Of a stretch of 64,000 nt of DNA, positions 1 to 11,173 are shown piece by piece; position 1 is the stretch's first letter, and every line of letters starts with the position of its first letter. Origin of the DNA: Actinomycetes bacterium (GTDB lineage: Bacteria; Actinomycetota; Actinomycetes; Nanopelagicales; Nanopelagicaceae). The stretch lies in the NCBI GenBank assembly GCA_025355665.1, contig JANXZF010000138.1, forward strand, positions 1-64,000, in the 5' to 3' direction. The notes beneath the pieces are model-generated. The model did not search any database. It saw nothing but the letters and a program-made list of their open reading frames with translations, and was not told the origin of the DNA. Position numbers and translations under genes: made by a program.

Positions 1-52
1 TTCCGTGAGGCAGAACCGGAAGCCCTCGTGAACAGTAGAAGGAGTACAAGAA

Positions 53-322
53 ATGGCACTAACACCTGAAGTAAAGAAGGAAATCATCGCCAAGTATGGA
101 AACTCTCCTACTGACACGGGAAGTCCTGAAGCACAGGTCGCTTTGCTCTCCAAGCGCATTGAAGAGATCACATAACATTTGAAGACAAACAAGCATGACC
201 ACCACAATCGTCGTGGCTTGCTTCTTCTAGTTGGTCAGCGTCGCCGCATTCTTCAGTACCTCGCAAAGACAAACATCGAACGGTACAGAGCGATTATCGA
301 AAAACTCGGTATTCGCCGCTAA
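53..322 (+). pseudogene. rpsO: 30S ribosomal protein S15, interrupted by in-frame TAA at 173-175
   Basis: Frame from ATG 53 encodes [88 protein letters not shown], stop TAA 320-322; 89 codons like S15, with RBS aaggag upstream; located just before pnp. Confidence 0.9.
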
Positions 323-450
323 AACAACGATCAACCGGGAGCAATGGTCCTCGGTAGTGGTTTACGGAAACGGCAGCAATTGTTGTTGACCGTGGGCTTC
401 GATCGAAGATTCATTTACTCCCGTGGCTTGGTCGAGAACAGGAGTGACCC

Positions 451-2652
451 ATGGAGGGTCAAGAAATTCATTCAGCCGTTGCAACAATTGATAACGGGAA
501 ATTCGGAAAAAGAGAAATCCGTTTTGAAACAGGTCGCCTAGCGCGCCAAGCAGGGGGAAGCACGGTCGTCTACCTAGATGACGACACAATGCTTCTTTCA
601 GCAACAAGCGTTTCAAAGCAGCCAAAAGACCAATTTGATTTTTTTCCACTTACAGTTGACGTCGAAGAGCGTATGTACGCACTTGGACGCATTCCAGGAT
701 CGTTCTTCCGTCGTGAAGGTCGTCCTTCAGAGGATGCAATCCTCACCTGCCGACTTATCGACCGTCCTTTGCGCCCTTCATTCGTTAAGGGTCTTCGCAA
801 TGAGGTCCAGGTCGTAGTAACAGTTATGGCGTTAAACCCTGACCACATGTACGACGTGGTGGCAATCAATGCTGCATCTATGTCGACACAACTTGCAGGA
901 CTTCCGTTCTCTGGCCCAATTGGCGGGGTTCGCGTCGCGCTTATCCAAGGACAGTGGGTTGCCTTCCCTAACCACTCACAACTAGAAGACGCAGTCTTTG
1001 ACATGGTTGTAGCTGGTCGGGTTACAGAAGATGATGTCGCGATTATGATGGTCGAGGCAGAAGCAACTGTGAAGACGATCGAACTCATCAAGGGTGGAGC
1101 AGTTACACCTACTGAAGAAATCGTCGGACAAGGACTCGAGGCCTCAAAGCCGTTCATCCGGGCACTTTGCGAAGCACAGTCAGCACTCGCTGCACTTGCT
1201 GCAAAGCCAACTGCAGATTTTCCGGTTTACCTGGAATATCAGTCAGACGCCTTTGAAGCCGTCGCAGCCATCGCTACAGATGACTTGGCAAAGGCGCTAA
1301 CCATTGCAGGAAAGCAAGACCGAGAGACCGAGACCGAGCGCATTAGCGCTGAAGTTAAGGGATCCCTTGCTGAAACCTTCGTTGGCCGCGAAAAAGAAAT
1401 TCCAGCCGCGTTCCGTTCACTTACTAAGAAATTAGTGCGTCAACGCGTCCTGCGTGACAAGATCCGTATCGACGGTCGCGGACTTCGCGACATCCGACCA
1501 CTATCTGCCGAGGTTGAAGTGGTTCCTCGTGTTCACGGCTCGGCAATCTTCGAACGTGGCGAAACTCAGATCGTTGGTATCACAACCCTGAACATGCTCA
1601 AGATGGAGCAACAGCTGGATACCTTGAACCCTGAAAACCACAAGCGATATATGCACAACTACAACTTCCCTCCTTATTCAGTTGGTGAAGTAGGCCGCGT
1701 TGGTTCACCCAAGCGCCGCGAAATCGGCCATGGTGCACTTGCAGAGCGTGCGTTGCTTCCAGTGCTTCCAAGCCGCGAAGAGTTCCCTTATGCAATCCGG
1801 CAGGTTTCCGAGGCCTTGGGTTCAAACGGTTCGACTTCGATGGGATCGGTCTGCGCTTCAACCCTCGCCTTGCTTAATGCCGGTGTGCCACTTCGTGCAC
1901 CAGTTGCAGGTATTGCAATGGGTCTTATTTCCGATGACGTAGACGGAAAAGTTGAGTACGTAGCTTTGACCGACATTCTCGGTGCAGAAGATGCATTCGG
2001 AGATATGGATTTCAAGGTTGCCGGTACCAAGGACTTCATCACCGCACTTCAACTCGATACCAAGCTCGATGGAATTCCTGCGTCGGTTCTTGCCGCCGCA
2101 CTTCATCAGGCAAAGGAAGCCCGTCTTGCAATCCTGGCAGTTATGGCAGAGGCCATCGACTCTCCAGATGAGATGAGCCCATACGCTCCCCGAATCATTT
2201 CGATCAAAATCCCCGTTGATCAGATCGGTGCGGTAATCGGGCCTAAGGGCAAGATCATCAACCAGATCCAGGATGAAACTGGCGCTGAAATCTCTATTGA
2301 AGACGATGGCACGATCTACATCGGAGCAACCGATGGCCAGAAGGCCGAAGCCGCCCGTGCACAGATCAACGCCATTGCCAATCCTCAAATGCCAGAAGTT
2401 GGCGAAAGATACCTTGGCACAGTCGTGAAACTTGCAGCCTTTGGCGCATTTGTTTCACTTCTTCCAGGAAAGGATGGACTTCTCCACGTATCGCAGATCC
2501 GCAAGATGCATGGCGGAAAGCGCATAGAAAACCTTGAAGAGGTCTTAAAGGTCGGCGACAAGATTCAAGTTGAAATCGGGGAAATTGATCCCAAGGGAAA
2601 GCTTTCCCTTATTCCAGTCCTCGAAGACGCAGCAACTGAAGCAGCAGAATAA
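451..2652 (+). CDS. pnp: Polyribonucleotide nucleotidyltransferase
   Basis: Full-length ORF with RNase PH domains, KH ([29 protein letters not shown]) and S1 domains; downstream of rpsO. Confidence 0.97.
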   Translation: MEGQEIHSAVATIDNGKFGKREIRFETGRLARQAGGSTVVYLDDDTMLLSATSVSKQPKDQFDFFPLTVDVEERMYALGRIPGSFFRREGRPSEDAILTCRLIDRPLRPSFVKGLRNEVQVVVTVMALNPDHMYDVVAINAASMSTQLAGLPFSGPIGGVRVALIQGQWVAFPNHSQLEDAVFDMVVAGRVTEDDVAIMMVEAEATVKTIELIKGGAVTPTEEIVGQGLEASKPFIRALCEAQSALAALAAKPTADFPVYLEYQSDAFEAVAAIATDDLAKALTIAGKQDRETETERISAEVKGSLAETFVGREKEIPAAFRSLTKKLVRQRVLRDKIRIDGRGLRDIRPLSAEVEVVPRVHGSAIFERGETQIVGITTLNMLKMEQQLDTLNPENHKRYMHNYNFPPYSVGEVGRVGSPKRREIGHGALAERALLPVLPSREEFPYAIRQVSEALGSNGSTSMGSVCASTLALLNAGVPLRAPVAGIAMGLISDDVDGKVEYVALTDILGAEDAFGDMDFKVAGTKDFITALQLDTKLDGIPASVLAAALHQAKEARLAILAVMAEAIDSPDEMSPYAPRIISIKIPVDQIGAVIGPKGKIINQIQDETGAEISIEDDGTIYIGATDGQKAEAARAQINAIANPQMPEVGERYLGTVVKLAAFGAFVSLLPGKDGLLHVSQIRKMHGGKRIENLEEVLKVGDKIQVEIGEIDPKGKLSLIPVLEDAATEAAE

Positions 2653-2655
2653 AAG

Positions 2656-3933
2656 TTGAGCGTTCGACGCACAGTTCTACCTAGCGGCCTGCGGATCGTT
2701 ACTGAAGAAGTATCTTCGGTTCGCAGCGCTGCGGTAGGAATTTGGGTCAATGTTGGTTCACGTGATGAAACCCCAGCGGTTGCTGGGGCTTCTCACTTTC
2801 TAGAGCATCTGCTTTTTAAGGGCACAACCCGAAGGACCGCGTTGGAGATTTCTTCCTCGATTGAGTCTGTCGGGGGAGAGATGAACGCGTTTACCGGTAA
2901 GGAATACACCTGCTTCTACGCCAGGGTCATTGATACTGATCTGCCGATGGCAGTTGACGTTGTCTGCGATCTGATCACCTCTTCACTGGTTACAGCCACT
3001 GATGTGGACGCCGAACGTAAAGTTGTCCTCGAAGAAATTGCCATGAGAGATGATGACCCTAGCGATTTAGTTCATGATCTTTTTTCCGATGCTTACTACG
3101 GTGACACTCCCTTAGGTCGCGCTATTTTGGGTTCCGTTGAATCTATAAATGAAATGTCTAGACGGAGCGTCTTCAACTATTACAAGAAGCGCTACATTCC
3201 GCAGGATCTAGTCGTGGCAGTTGCTGGCAATATCAAGCACAAGACCGTCGTCGATATGGTTGAAAAGGCCCTATCTCGCGATGGATTTCTTGATGTAACG
3301 GGCGAGCCTCAGGTAAGACCGAACAAAGCGATCAAGGTGAAGGAACAGCGATCTGTTGGTCTCCTTACTCGCAAGACCGAGCAAGCGCATATGTTTTACG
3401 GCCTTGCCGGAGTTTCTCGAGAAGACGATCGTCGATTCACGATGGGCATCCTCTCGGCGGCATTGGGTGGTGGCATGTCCTCAAGACTCTTTCAAGAGAT
3501 ACGAGAAAAGCGTGGACTTGCCTATTCCGTCTATTCCTACGCACAGCAATTTGCAGGCTCTGGCCTTCTTGGGTTTTACGCCGGGTGTCATCCCACGAAA
3601 GCGATTGAAGTTGTTGAGATCATCCGTGAGGTCCTGCATGATGTTGCCGAAAACGGCATGAGCGCGGAAGAGATTTCTCGAGCAAAAGGCGCCGTTAAGG
3701 GCTCTCTGGTATTGAGTCAGGAAGATTCTGGCTCCCGGATGAGCAATATCGGCAAGAGCGAGATCGTTTATGGGGAAGTGATGAGTTTTGATGAGATCCT
3801 AAAGCGGATTTCAGATGTAACACCCGTCGCTGTTAGGCAATTGGCTGGCGAAATTCTCCTTCAAAGACCTACGCTTGCACTAGTCGGACCATTCAAGGAT
3901 GAGTCCAAGTTTGAAAAGGTGTTAGGAGCATAG
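2656..3933 (+). CDS. M16 family zinc metallopeptidase (TTG start)
   Basis: HFLEHLLFKGT inverted zinc motif (HxxEH); downstream of pnp as in actinobacteria. Confidence 0.95.
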   Translation: MSVRRTVLPSGLRIVTEEVSSVRSAAVGIWVNVGSRDETPAVAGASHFLEHLLFKGTTRRTALEISSSIESVGGEMNAFTGKEYTCFYARVIDTDLPMAVDVVCDLITSSLVTATDVDAERKVVLEEIAMRDDDPSDLVHDLFSDAYYGDTPLGRAILGSVESINEMSRRSVFNYYKKRYIPQDLVVAVAGNIKHKTVVDMVEKALSRDGFLDVTGEPQVRPNKAIKVKEQRSVGLLTRKTEQAHMFYGLAGVSREDDRRFTMGILSAALGGGMSSRLFQEIREKRGLAYSVYSYAQQFAGSGLLGFYAGCHPTKAIEVVEIIREVLHDVAENGMSAEEISRAKGAVKGSLVLSQEDSGSRMSNIGKSEIVYGEVMSFDEILKRISDVTPVAVRQLAGEILLQRPTLALVGPFKDESKFEKVLGA

Positions 3934-4931
<998 letters not shown>

Positions 4932-4992
4932 ATTCCCTTGCTTTTGTTGTTCTTCTCGCTCAGACTTCCTTGTAATGAGGGAGGATGAAGAT

Positions 4993-5871
4993 ATGGCAAG
5001 TGGTGCGCAGATTGGCAAAAGATCGCTGATCGGATTTGTCTCAACTATTTCCTGGCTACTTCTTCTCGCTTCTTTTTTGGCGACCGCTGCGCTTTTGTCG
5101 GTGGACAATATGAAGCACGTGGGTAATTCGGCATCATCAATTGTCAATCAACTCTCGAAGAGTCAAAGCGATGTGAATTCGCTCATTGACGACTTTAGAA
5201 AGAACGCCGATCCCAAGACTCTTGCTGAAATCGACAATAATAGAGTCAAGATAAACGAAACCATCGCATCCCTTGGAGGATCTAAGGAGTTTCAAGATTC
5301 ACTTGCATCCACTTTGAACAAGATTTCAGAAGCAATTCTTAATGGGTCGAGTTCGGTTGAGATTGATTTCAGCAAATTGGCAACCATTGTCGCCAATGCA
5401 GTTAACAAGGCGTCCAACAGTGATGTCATATCCAAGAAAGAGTTGGCCAAACTCAAACCGAAAACGCTGAACCTCGGCAAGCAGTCCAAAGTAATAAACA
5501 GCGTGCATAGTCGGATTGTGGAAGTGATGTTGTGTTGGATCCTTTGGTTGATACTTCTTGGAGTCCTGTATCTTCTGAAGCGATGGAAGGTGCTGCGTAC
5601 TGCTGGTTGGCAGCTCTTTTCAATCGGAACTATTTTCTTGCTAATTCGCTACGGAGCACCGATCATCGCTAATCGTGCTCTGACGAATTCCACCATGCCC
5701 ATCTATCAACGAGACTTGATACCTCAAGTACTCAGTGCAGTGGTGGGTCCTATCGTTGAAGTCTCTATCGTCGCATGTGTACTTGGCTTTGTCCTTTTAT
5801 TTCTCGACCAGCTGAAACGCCAGCGAACGACTTCGAAGAGTCCTCAGATGAGCCCGAGCGTCGTTGCGTAA
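4993..5871 (+). CDS. Membrane protein of unknown function with central coiled region
   Basis: ATG 4993 after GGGAGGATGAAGAT; N-terminal TM helix, predicted extracytoplasmic helical domain, then three hydrophobic segments. Confidence 0.7.
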   Translation: MASGAQIGKRSLIGFVSTISWLLLLASFLATAALLSVDNMKHVGNSASSIVNQLSKSQSDVNSLIDDFRKNADPKTLAEIDNNRVKINETIASLGGSKEFQDSLASTLNKISEAILNGSSSVEIDFSKLATIVANAVNKASNSDVISKKELAKLKPKTLNLGKQSKVINSVHSRIVEVMLCWILWLILLGVLYLLKRWKVLRTAGWQLFSIGTIFLLIRYGAPIIANRALTNSTMPIYQRDLIPQVLSAVVGPIVEVSIVACVLGFVLLFLDQLKRQRTTSKSPQMSPSVVA

Positions 5872-6545
5872 GTCGCCGCTTCAATGCGATTGGATACGCC
5901 AAGGATTTCAAATATTCTCATTGTTTCGTGGCGGATTGTACTAACGCTGTAACCGAGTTCGCTGGCTATGGAATTGTTCGTCTTTTTCATGACAATCCCC
6001 ACCAGAACTAAGCGTTGCCTCTCTGATAGATGCACCTGACCATTGTGTGAATGCCCCGCCCTTTGGTTTGCGGTTATTCCGTCGTGGTTCATGGAATCCA
6101 GAAACCGGAGTGAAATATAAAGGGAAATTAGCTGGGCGAATTCTTCGATTTCCTGGGTGAGGCGGTCTGGGTTCTCTACAGCCTGCGCAAATCGAATTGT
6201 CAAGAATCCGATAAGCATGCTCTGCGCATAAAGATTTACGACCGCATGGCGTTGCTCTGTAGACCATGAAGCCGCCTTCTTAGAGGCCTCTTGTGCGGCC
6301 AGTATTTGAACTTCAGATGAATTTCGCCAAATCGTTCCTGGAATGGGGACTCCCACTATCACGTCAGTCGGTCCATAAACAGCCAAACACGTAAGGGCAT
6401 CTCTATTATTGAGATGCCAAATGGCCGACTCAATTGGCCCGTACGGGAGGAAGTAGTCGAGAACAAGGGCACGGGCGACTTTATCTAGTGGCGGTAGGAA
6501 AGTAAGCCACTCCAGCAAGCGGCGGGTTCTCACCTGCTGGTTCAT
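5844..6545 (-). CDS. LuxR-family transcriptional regulator (C-terminal HTH)
   Basis: LSERQRLVLVGIVMKKTNNSIASELGYSVSTIRHETMRIFEILGVSNRIEAATYA resembles a LuxR HTH; start chosen at MNQQVRT, could be longer. Confidence 0.7.
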   Translation of the reverse strand: MNQQVRTRRLLEWLTFLPPLDKVARALVLDYFLPYGPIESAIWHLNNRDALTCLAVYGPTDVIVGVPIPGTIWRNSSEVQILAAQEASKKAASWSTEQRHAVVNLYAQSMLIGFLTIRFAQAVENPDRLTQEIEEFAQLISLYISLRFLDSMNHDGITANQRAGHSHNGQVHLSERQRLVLVGIVMKKTNNSIASELGYSVSTIRHETMRIFEILGVSNRIEAATYATTLGLI

Positions 6546-6740
6546 GTTTACCTTTTCGTTTAGAGGGTGGCTCCACCAGTTCGTGCGACAGGCTAGCCCA
6601 AAGTCCCCCAAATGACGGCCTGAAAAAAGGAAATGACTGGTCACGCGTTAAAGTCACTCGCCCTGGATGATTTGGTTGTCCACATTTTGGGGGATAGCGA
6701 TACGGCCCTTGAAAGTGTGGAGATATTTCGTCGGCTATTC

Positions 6741-7058
6741 CTAAGAAAAATGGTAAACGAGCGCAGAACCCATCGCTGCGAGAATTACCACGACTGGAAA
6801 TGGCACGCGAGATTTCAGCGCGATGGCCGCGACTGCTAGCCCAATTGCGCGGTGGTCAATTACTATTCTGCTTTTTTCGGCAAAAGTTTGAACAGCGACC
6901 AGTGCGCTGAGCAAGGTGATTGGTATTAGCAGATTAGTTTTTTGAATCTTTGGATTTTCCAGATATCGATGAGGTATGGAGTGCCCAAGAAACTTAAGGG
7001 CATACGCGGCGACGCTTGTACCGATGACGCCCCACCACATCATTGTCATGCTATTCAT
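6741..7058 (-). CDS. azlD: AzlD-family branched-chain amino acid transport protein
   Basis: ~105 aa hydrophobic protein ending in PFPVVVILAAMGSALVYHF; overlaps azlC stop by 4 nt. Confidence 0.8.
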   Translation of the reverse strand: MNSMTMMWWGVIGTSVAAYALKFLGHSIPHRYLENPKIQKTNLLIPITLLSALVAVQTFAEKSRIVIDHRAIGLAVAAIALKSRVPFPVVVILAAMGSALVYHFS

Positions 7059-7720
7059 AATCTGCGTAATCCAATCGCCAGGGCTAGAAATGCGGTGGCG
7101 ATGATGGGAAGCCCGGCTGGCACAAAAGGTGTTAAGGCAAGGGCTAATACCATCGCTGCAACGGAAAGGAGTCGGTCAGACGTCGAAGTCAACCGCGGCC
7201 AAACCAACCCTAAGAACGCAGCAGGAACTGCAGCGTCGAGTCCCCAAGCCGCAGGGTTTCCCATTGCCTGGGCTCCAAAGGCCCCTGCAATCGTGAACAT
7301 ATTCCAGAATGTAAATACGCCAATGCCGGTGAGCCAAAATCCAGAGCGCATTGCATCTTCGCCAAGCTTTTCTTGGGAGAGTGCGACTCCCGTTGATTCA
7401 TCGATCGTGATGTGCGCGGCCAGTAAGCGTTTTGCTCCTTTTACCTTTAGCAATGGCGACATGCGGAGTCCGTAGAGACCGTTTCTAAAACCAAGCAATG
7501 CGGCGGTGGCGATTCCCGAGATCGCCGTTCCGCCTGCGCCCATGACTCCCACGAGCGCGAATTGCGATGCGCCGGAAAAAGTGAGTAAGGAGAGCAAACA
7601 TGTTTGCAGGATCGAAAATCCCGCTGCTACGCCGGCGGCTCCGAAGGCGATCCCGTAGGCACCCACGGTTACCGAAACGCTGAGCGAGTCTCGGATTGTG
7701 GATCGCGGAGTGGCAGACAC
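7055..7720 (-). CDS. azlC: AzlC-family permease
   Basis: GAYGIAFGAAGVAAGFSILQTCLLSLLTFSGASQFALVGVMGAGG typical of AzlC; start uncertain (GTG 7720 or upstream ATG). Confidence 0.85.
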   Translation of the reverse strand: MSATPRSTIRDSLSVSVTVGAYGIAFGAAGVAAGFSILQTCLLSLLTFSGASQFALVGVMGAGGTAISGIATAALLGFRNGLYGLRMSPLLKVKGAKRLLAAHITIDESTGVALSQEKLGEDAMRSGFWLTGIGVFTFWNMFTIAGAFGAQAMGNPAAWGLDAAVPAAFLGLVWPRLTSTSDRLLSVAAMVLALALTPFVPAGLPIIATAFLALAIGLRRL

Positions 7721-7778
7721 GACAGCATTCTGCCGTACCAATCCGAGGTTGGGCACCCCGATTAGATAGGGTCGCGAT

Positions 7779-8495
7779 ATGTCCGAAGCCATTTTTCGAA
7801 GCGATATGTCTGTCGACTTGGTCAAGCACAGTGCCAGTGATGCTGATGTTATCTGGGCGGCACGCGTCTCAACCGCGGGGGAGCAGTCCCTTGACGAGAT
7901 CAGCAAGGATCCGGCAAAGTCGGCAGGACTGATTAATTACCTAGCGCGCGAACGACACGGCTCGCCATTTGAGCATACTTCGATGACCTTCTTCATCTCA
8001 GCGCCGATCTTCGTTTTCCGTGAATTCATGCGACACCGAATTGCATCGTACAACGAGGAAAGCGGGAGATACCGCGAACTTCAACCCGTCTTTTACGTCC
8101 CGTCGCCCGAGCGAAAATTGATTCAAGTTGGAAAGACCGGCTCATACTCATTCATTGATGGCACAAAAGAGCAATATGACATCACCGTACGCTCAATGAA
8201 AGAAAGTTATGTTTTTGCATATGAGCATTACCAGAAGATGCTCGAAGCCGGAGTTGCTCGCGAAGTCGCAAGGGCCGTACTGCCCGTTGGGCTTTATTCG
8301 TCAATGTATGTGACTATGAATGCTCGAGCATTGATGAATTTTCTATCACTTCGAACCTCTCGCGAGGGATCACATTTCCCAAGTTATCCGCAACGTGAAA
8401 TTGAGATGGTCGCAGAGAAGATGGAAGAGGTTTTTGCCCGTCTTATGCCTCTAACTCACGGGGCATTTGAAAAATCAGGTCGTATCGCCCCCTGA
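7779..8495 (+). CDS. thyX: FAD-dependent thymidylate synthase
   Basis: ThyX signature RHRIASYNEESGRY. Confidence 0.97.
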   Translation: MSEAIFRSDMSVDLVKHSASDADVIWAARVSTAGEQSLDEISKDPAKSAGLINYLARERHGSPFEHTSMTFFISAPIFVFREFMRHRIASYNEESGRYRELQPVFYVPSPERKLIQVGKTGSYSFIDGTKEQYDITVRSMKESYVFAYEHYQKMLEAGVAREVARAVLPVGLYSSMYVTMNARALMNFLSLRTSREGSHFPSYPQREIEMVAEKMEEVFARLMPLTHGAFEKSGRIAP

Positions 8496-8547
8496 AACAA
8501 GAAAGCGCCTGAAACAAGAGAGCGTAAGAGAGTAGTAGCCTTACGCC

Positions 8548-9441
8548 ATGACAATTCCAGCGCCATTTGGACGACTCGCCACTGCGATGGTGACGCCTTT
8601 CAAGAAGGACTTGTCCATTGACTGGGAGGGTGTTTCAACCCTTGCGGCCCATCTTGTAAGTACGGGCCACGATGCAATTGTGGTTAGCGGCACCACAGGT
8701 GAGGCGCCGACTACCAGCGATGAAGAAAAGGATCGCATCATCAAGGTTGTCCTTGAAGCTGTTGGGAACAAAGCCAAGGTCATCGCCGGGGCGGGCAACA
8801 ATGAGACAAGTCATTCGGTCGAACAAGCCCTTCGTGCTCAAAGGGCAGGGGCTCACGGCCTATTGGTTGTTACTCCGTACTACAACAAACCTCCGCAGGC
8901 GGGAATTGAAGCCCACTTCCGTGCGATCGCCGATGCGACGGACTTGCCAGTAATTATGTATGACATTCCAGGTCGTACCGGTATGCAGATCGAATCAGAC
9001 ACGATCGTTCGATTATCCGAACATCCCAGAATTGTCGCGCTAAAGGATGCCAAAGGCGATGTTGCTGCAACATCTTGGGTAATCAAGCGAAGCGGCATAC
9101 CTGTTTACTCAGGTGACGATATTTTGAACTTACCTCTCCTTTCCGTTGGAGCGGTTGGATTCATTTCGGTGTGCGGTCACACTGTTGGAAGGGAACTTCG
9201 CGAAATGCTAGACGCATGGTTTGTAGGCAACGCACCTCGCGCCCTTGAAATACATCAGAAACTTTTGCCGGTATTTACCGGAACGTTCCGCACGCAAGGA
9301 GCGATAATGACAAAGGCCGCCCTCACCATGATGGGACTTCCTGGCGGATACACCCGATTACCTTTAGTGGATGCAACACCGGCACAGATCACGCAGTTGC
9401 GTGAAGATCTTCTTGCCGGTGGCGTAAAACTCACCGCATGA
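8548..9441 (+). CDS. dapA: 4-hydroxy-tetrahydrodipicolinate synthase
   Basis: GTTGEAPT and YNKPPQAGIEAHF motifs, YDIPGRTG. Confidence 0.97.
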   Translation: MTIPAPFGRLATAMVTPFKKDLSIDWEGVSTLAAHLVSTGHDAIVVSGTTGEAPTTSDEEKDRIIKVVLEAVGNKAKVIAGAGNNETSHSVEQALRAQRAGAHGLLVVTPYYNKPPQAGIEAHFRAIADATDLPVIMYDIPGRTGMQIESDTIVRLSEHPRIVALKDAKGDVAATSWVIKRSGIPVYSGDDILNLPLLSVGAVGFISVCGHTVGRELREMLDAWFVGNAPRALEIHQKLLPVFTGTFRTQGAIMTKAALTMMGLPGGYTRLPLVDATPAQITQLREDLLAGGVKLTA

Positions 9442-11120
9442 CGCATCCACATCCCGGGTTAGGGACTCCATCTAAGTTAGCAAAAGGTGGATTGAGAATC
9501 GTTGCCCTCGGTGGACTCGGGGAAATCGGTCGAAACATGACCGTATTTGAAACTAACGGCAAATTGCTCATCGTTGACGTCGGCGTACTCTTCCCGGAAG
9601 AAACGCAACCAGGAATAGATTTGATCCTTCCGGATTTTTCATACATACGTGATCGGTTACCAGATGTTATTGGAATAGTTCTAACGCACGGCCATGAAGA
9701 TCATATTGGCGCGGTCCCATATTTACTTCGCGAACGAGGAGACATTCCTCTCTATGGTTCGGCCCTAACTCTTGCCCTCGTCGGAGCGAAACTGAAAGAG
9801 CATCGGATCACCCCGCTATCACGTGAGGTATCGGCGGGCATGAGCGAGGACATTGGACCTTTCACCGTTGAGTTCGTCGCTGTGAATCACTCGATCCCAG
9901 ATGCGCTAGCGGTCGCTATCCACACATCGGCTGGAATAGTTCTTCATACCGGCGACTTCAAAATGGATCAACTGCCCCTTGATGGACGCATAACTGACCT
10001 TCGTGCCTTCGCAGCGCTCGGCGAAAAGGGTGTGGATTTGTTCTTAGTGGATTCCACCAACGCAGATGTGCCCGGTTTTACCCCATCCGAGCGCGAGATT
10101 ATGCCGGCCCTTGATCGCGTTTTCAGAGCTACGCGTAGGCGCGTCATCGTTGCATCTTTCGCATCGCACGTTCACCGCGTTCAGCAAATAATTGACACCG
10201 CCATAGCGCACGATCGCAAGGTTGCATTTGTAGGTCGCTCAATGGTGCGCAATATGAAGATCGCAAAGGACATGGGCTATCTGACGATTCCAGACAATCT
10301 AGTCGTCGATTCGCGAGAAATTGAGAACGTTGGCGACAACATTGTTCTGATCTGCACGGGTTCACAAGGCGAACCTCTTGCAGCGCTTTCTCGAATGGCA
10401 AATGGTGATCATGCGATCAGAGTTGGCGATGGCGACACAGTTGTACTTGCTTCATCGTTGATCCCCGGCAATGAAAATTCGGTCTTCCGAGTTATTAACG
10501 AACTGACTCGGTTTGGTGCCAAGGTGGTGCATAAAGGCAACTCGCTTGTGCATGTATCGGGCCATGCCGCCGCAGGTGAATTGCTTTATTGCTACAACAT
10601 CGTAAAACCAAAATATGTATTGCCGGTACACGGGGAATGGCGACACCTCCGAGCTAACGCTGAACTTGCAATCCAAACTGGCGTTCCGCGCGAGAACGCC
10701 ATCATCATTGAAAACGGAATCGTCATCGATCTTGTAGAGGGTGTTGCCGTTGTTGCAGGAAGTGTTCCCGTGGGATTCGTTTACGTTGACGGACAAAGTA
10801 TCGGCGACATCACCGAATCCTCGCTCAAAGATCGACGCATCCTGGGTGAGGAAGGTTTCATTTCTGTAGTTGTTGTGATTGATTCTCAAAGTGGAAAGAT
10901 CGTTGCTGGGCCAGATATCCATGCACGAGGATTCGCGGAAGATCTCGCGCTATTCGACGAAGTGAAACTGAGAATTGAAAAGGCACTCGCTGCATCCGTT
11001 GCGGATGGCATTAACGGAACTCACCAACTTTCTCAAGTTGTGCGCAAGACCGTAGGAGGCTGGGTTGGGGGAGAACATCGACGAAGGCCGATGATTGTCC
11101 CCCTAGTTATCGAGGTATAG
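9438..11120 (+). CDS. rnj: Ribonuclease J
   Basis: LGGLGEIGRNM, HGHEDHIGAVPYLL metallo-beta-lactamase motif, HVSGHAAAGELL. Confidence 0.95.
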   Translation: MTHPHPGLGTPSKLAKGGLRIVALGGLGEIGRNMTVFETNGKLLIVDVGVLFPEETQPGIDLILPDFSYIRDRLPDVIGIVLTHGHEDHIGAVPYLLRERGDIPLYGSALTLALVGAKLKEHRITPLSREVSAGMSEDIGPFTVEFVAVNHSIPDALAVAIHTSAGIVLHTGDFKMDQLPLDGRITDLRAFAALGEKGVDLFLVDSTNADVPGFTPSEREIMPALDRVFRATRRRVIVASFASHVHRVQQIIDTAIAHDRKVAFVGRSMVRNMKIAKDMGYLTIPDNLVVDSREIENVGDNIVLICTGSQGEPLAALSRMANGDHAIRVGDGDTVVLASSLIPGNENSVFRVINELTRFGAKVVHKGNSLVHVSGHAAAGELLYCYNIVKPKYVLPVHGEWRHLRANAELAIQTGVPRENAIIIENGIVIDLVEGVAVVAGSVPVGFVYVDGQSIGDITESSLKDRRILGEEGFISVVVVIDSQSGKIVAGPDIHARGFAEDLALFDEVKLRIEKALAASVADGINGTHQLSQVVRKTVGGWVGGEHRRRPMIVPLVIEV

Positions 11121-11173
11121 CCTCACGGCGCGCCTAAGGTGATTGATTTTGTTTAGGAATTACGCTCTTACCC

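Noticed and set aside
397-408. CTTCGATCGAAG palindrome in the rpsO-pnp intergenic region
   Set aside because: Only 12 bp; may be part of a pnp leader structure but not enough evidence for a specific claim.
570-1157. 195-aa minus-strand ORF inside pnp
   Set aside because: Fully antisense to a strongly supported pnp gene; S/T/R-rich composition typical of a shadow ORF.
1858-2388. 176-aa minus-strand ORF inside pnp
   Set aside because: Antisense to pnp coding sequence; no domain evidence.
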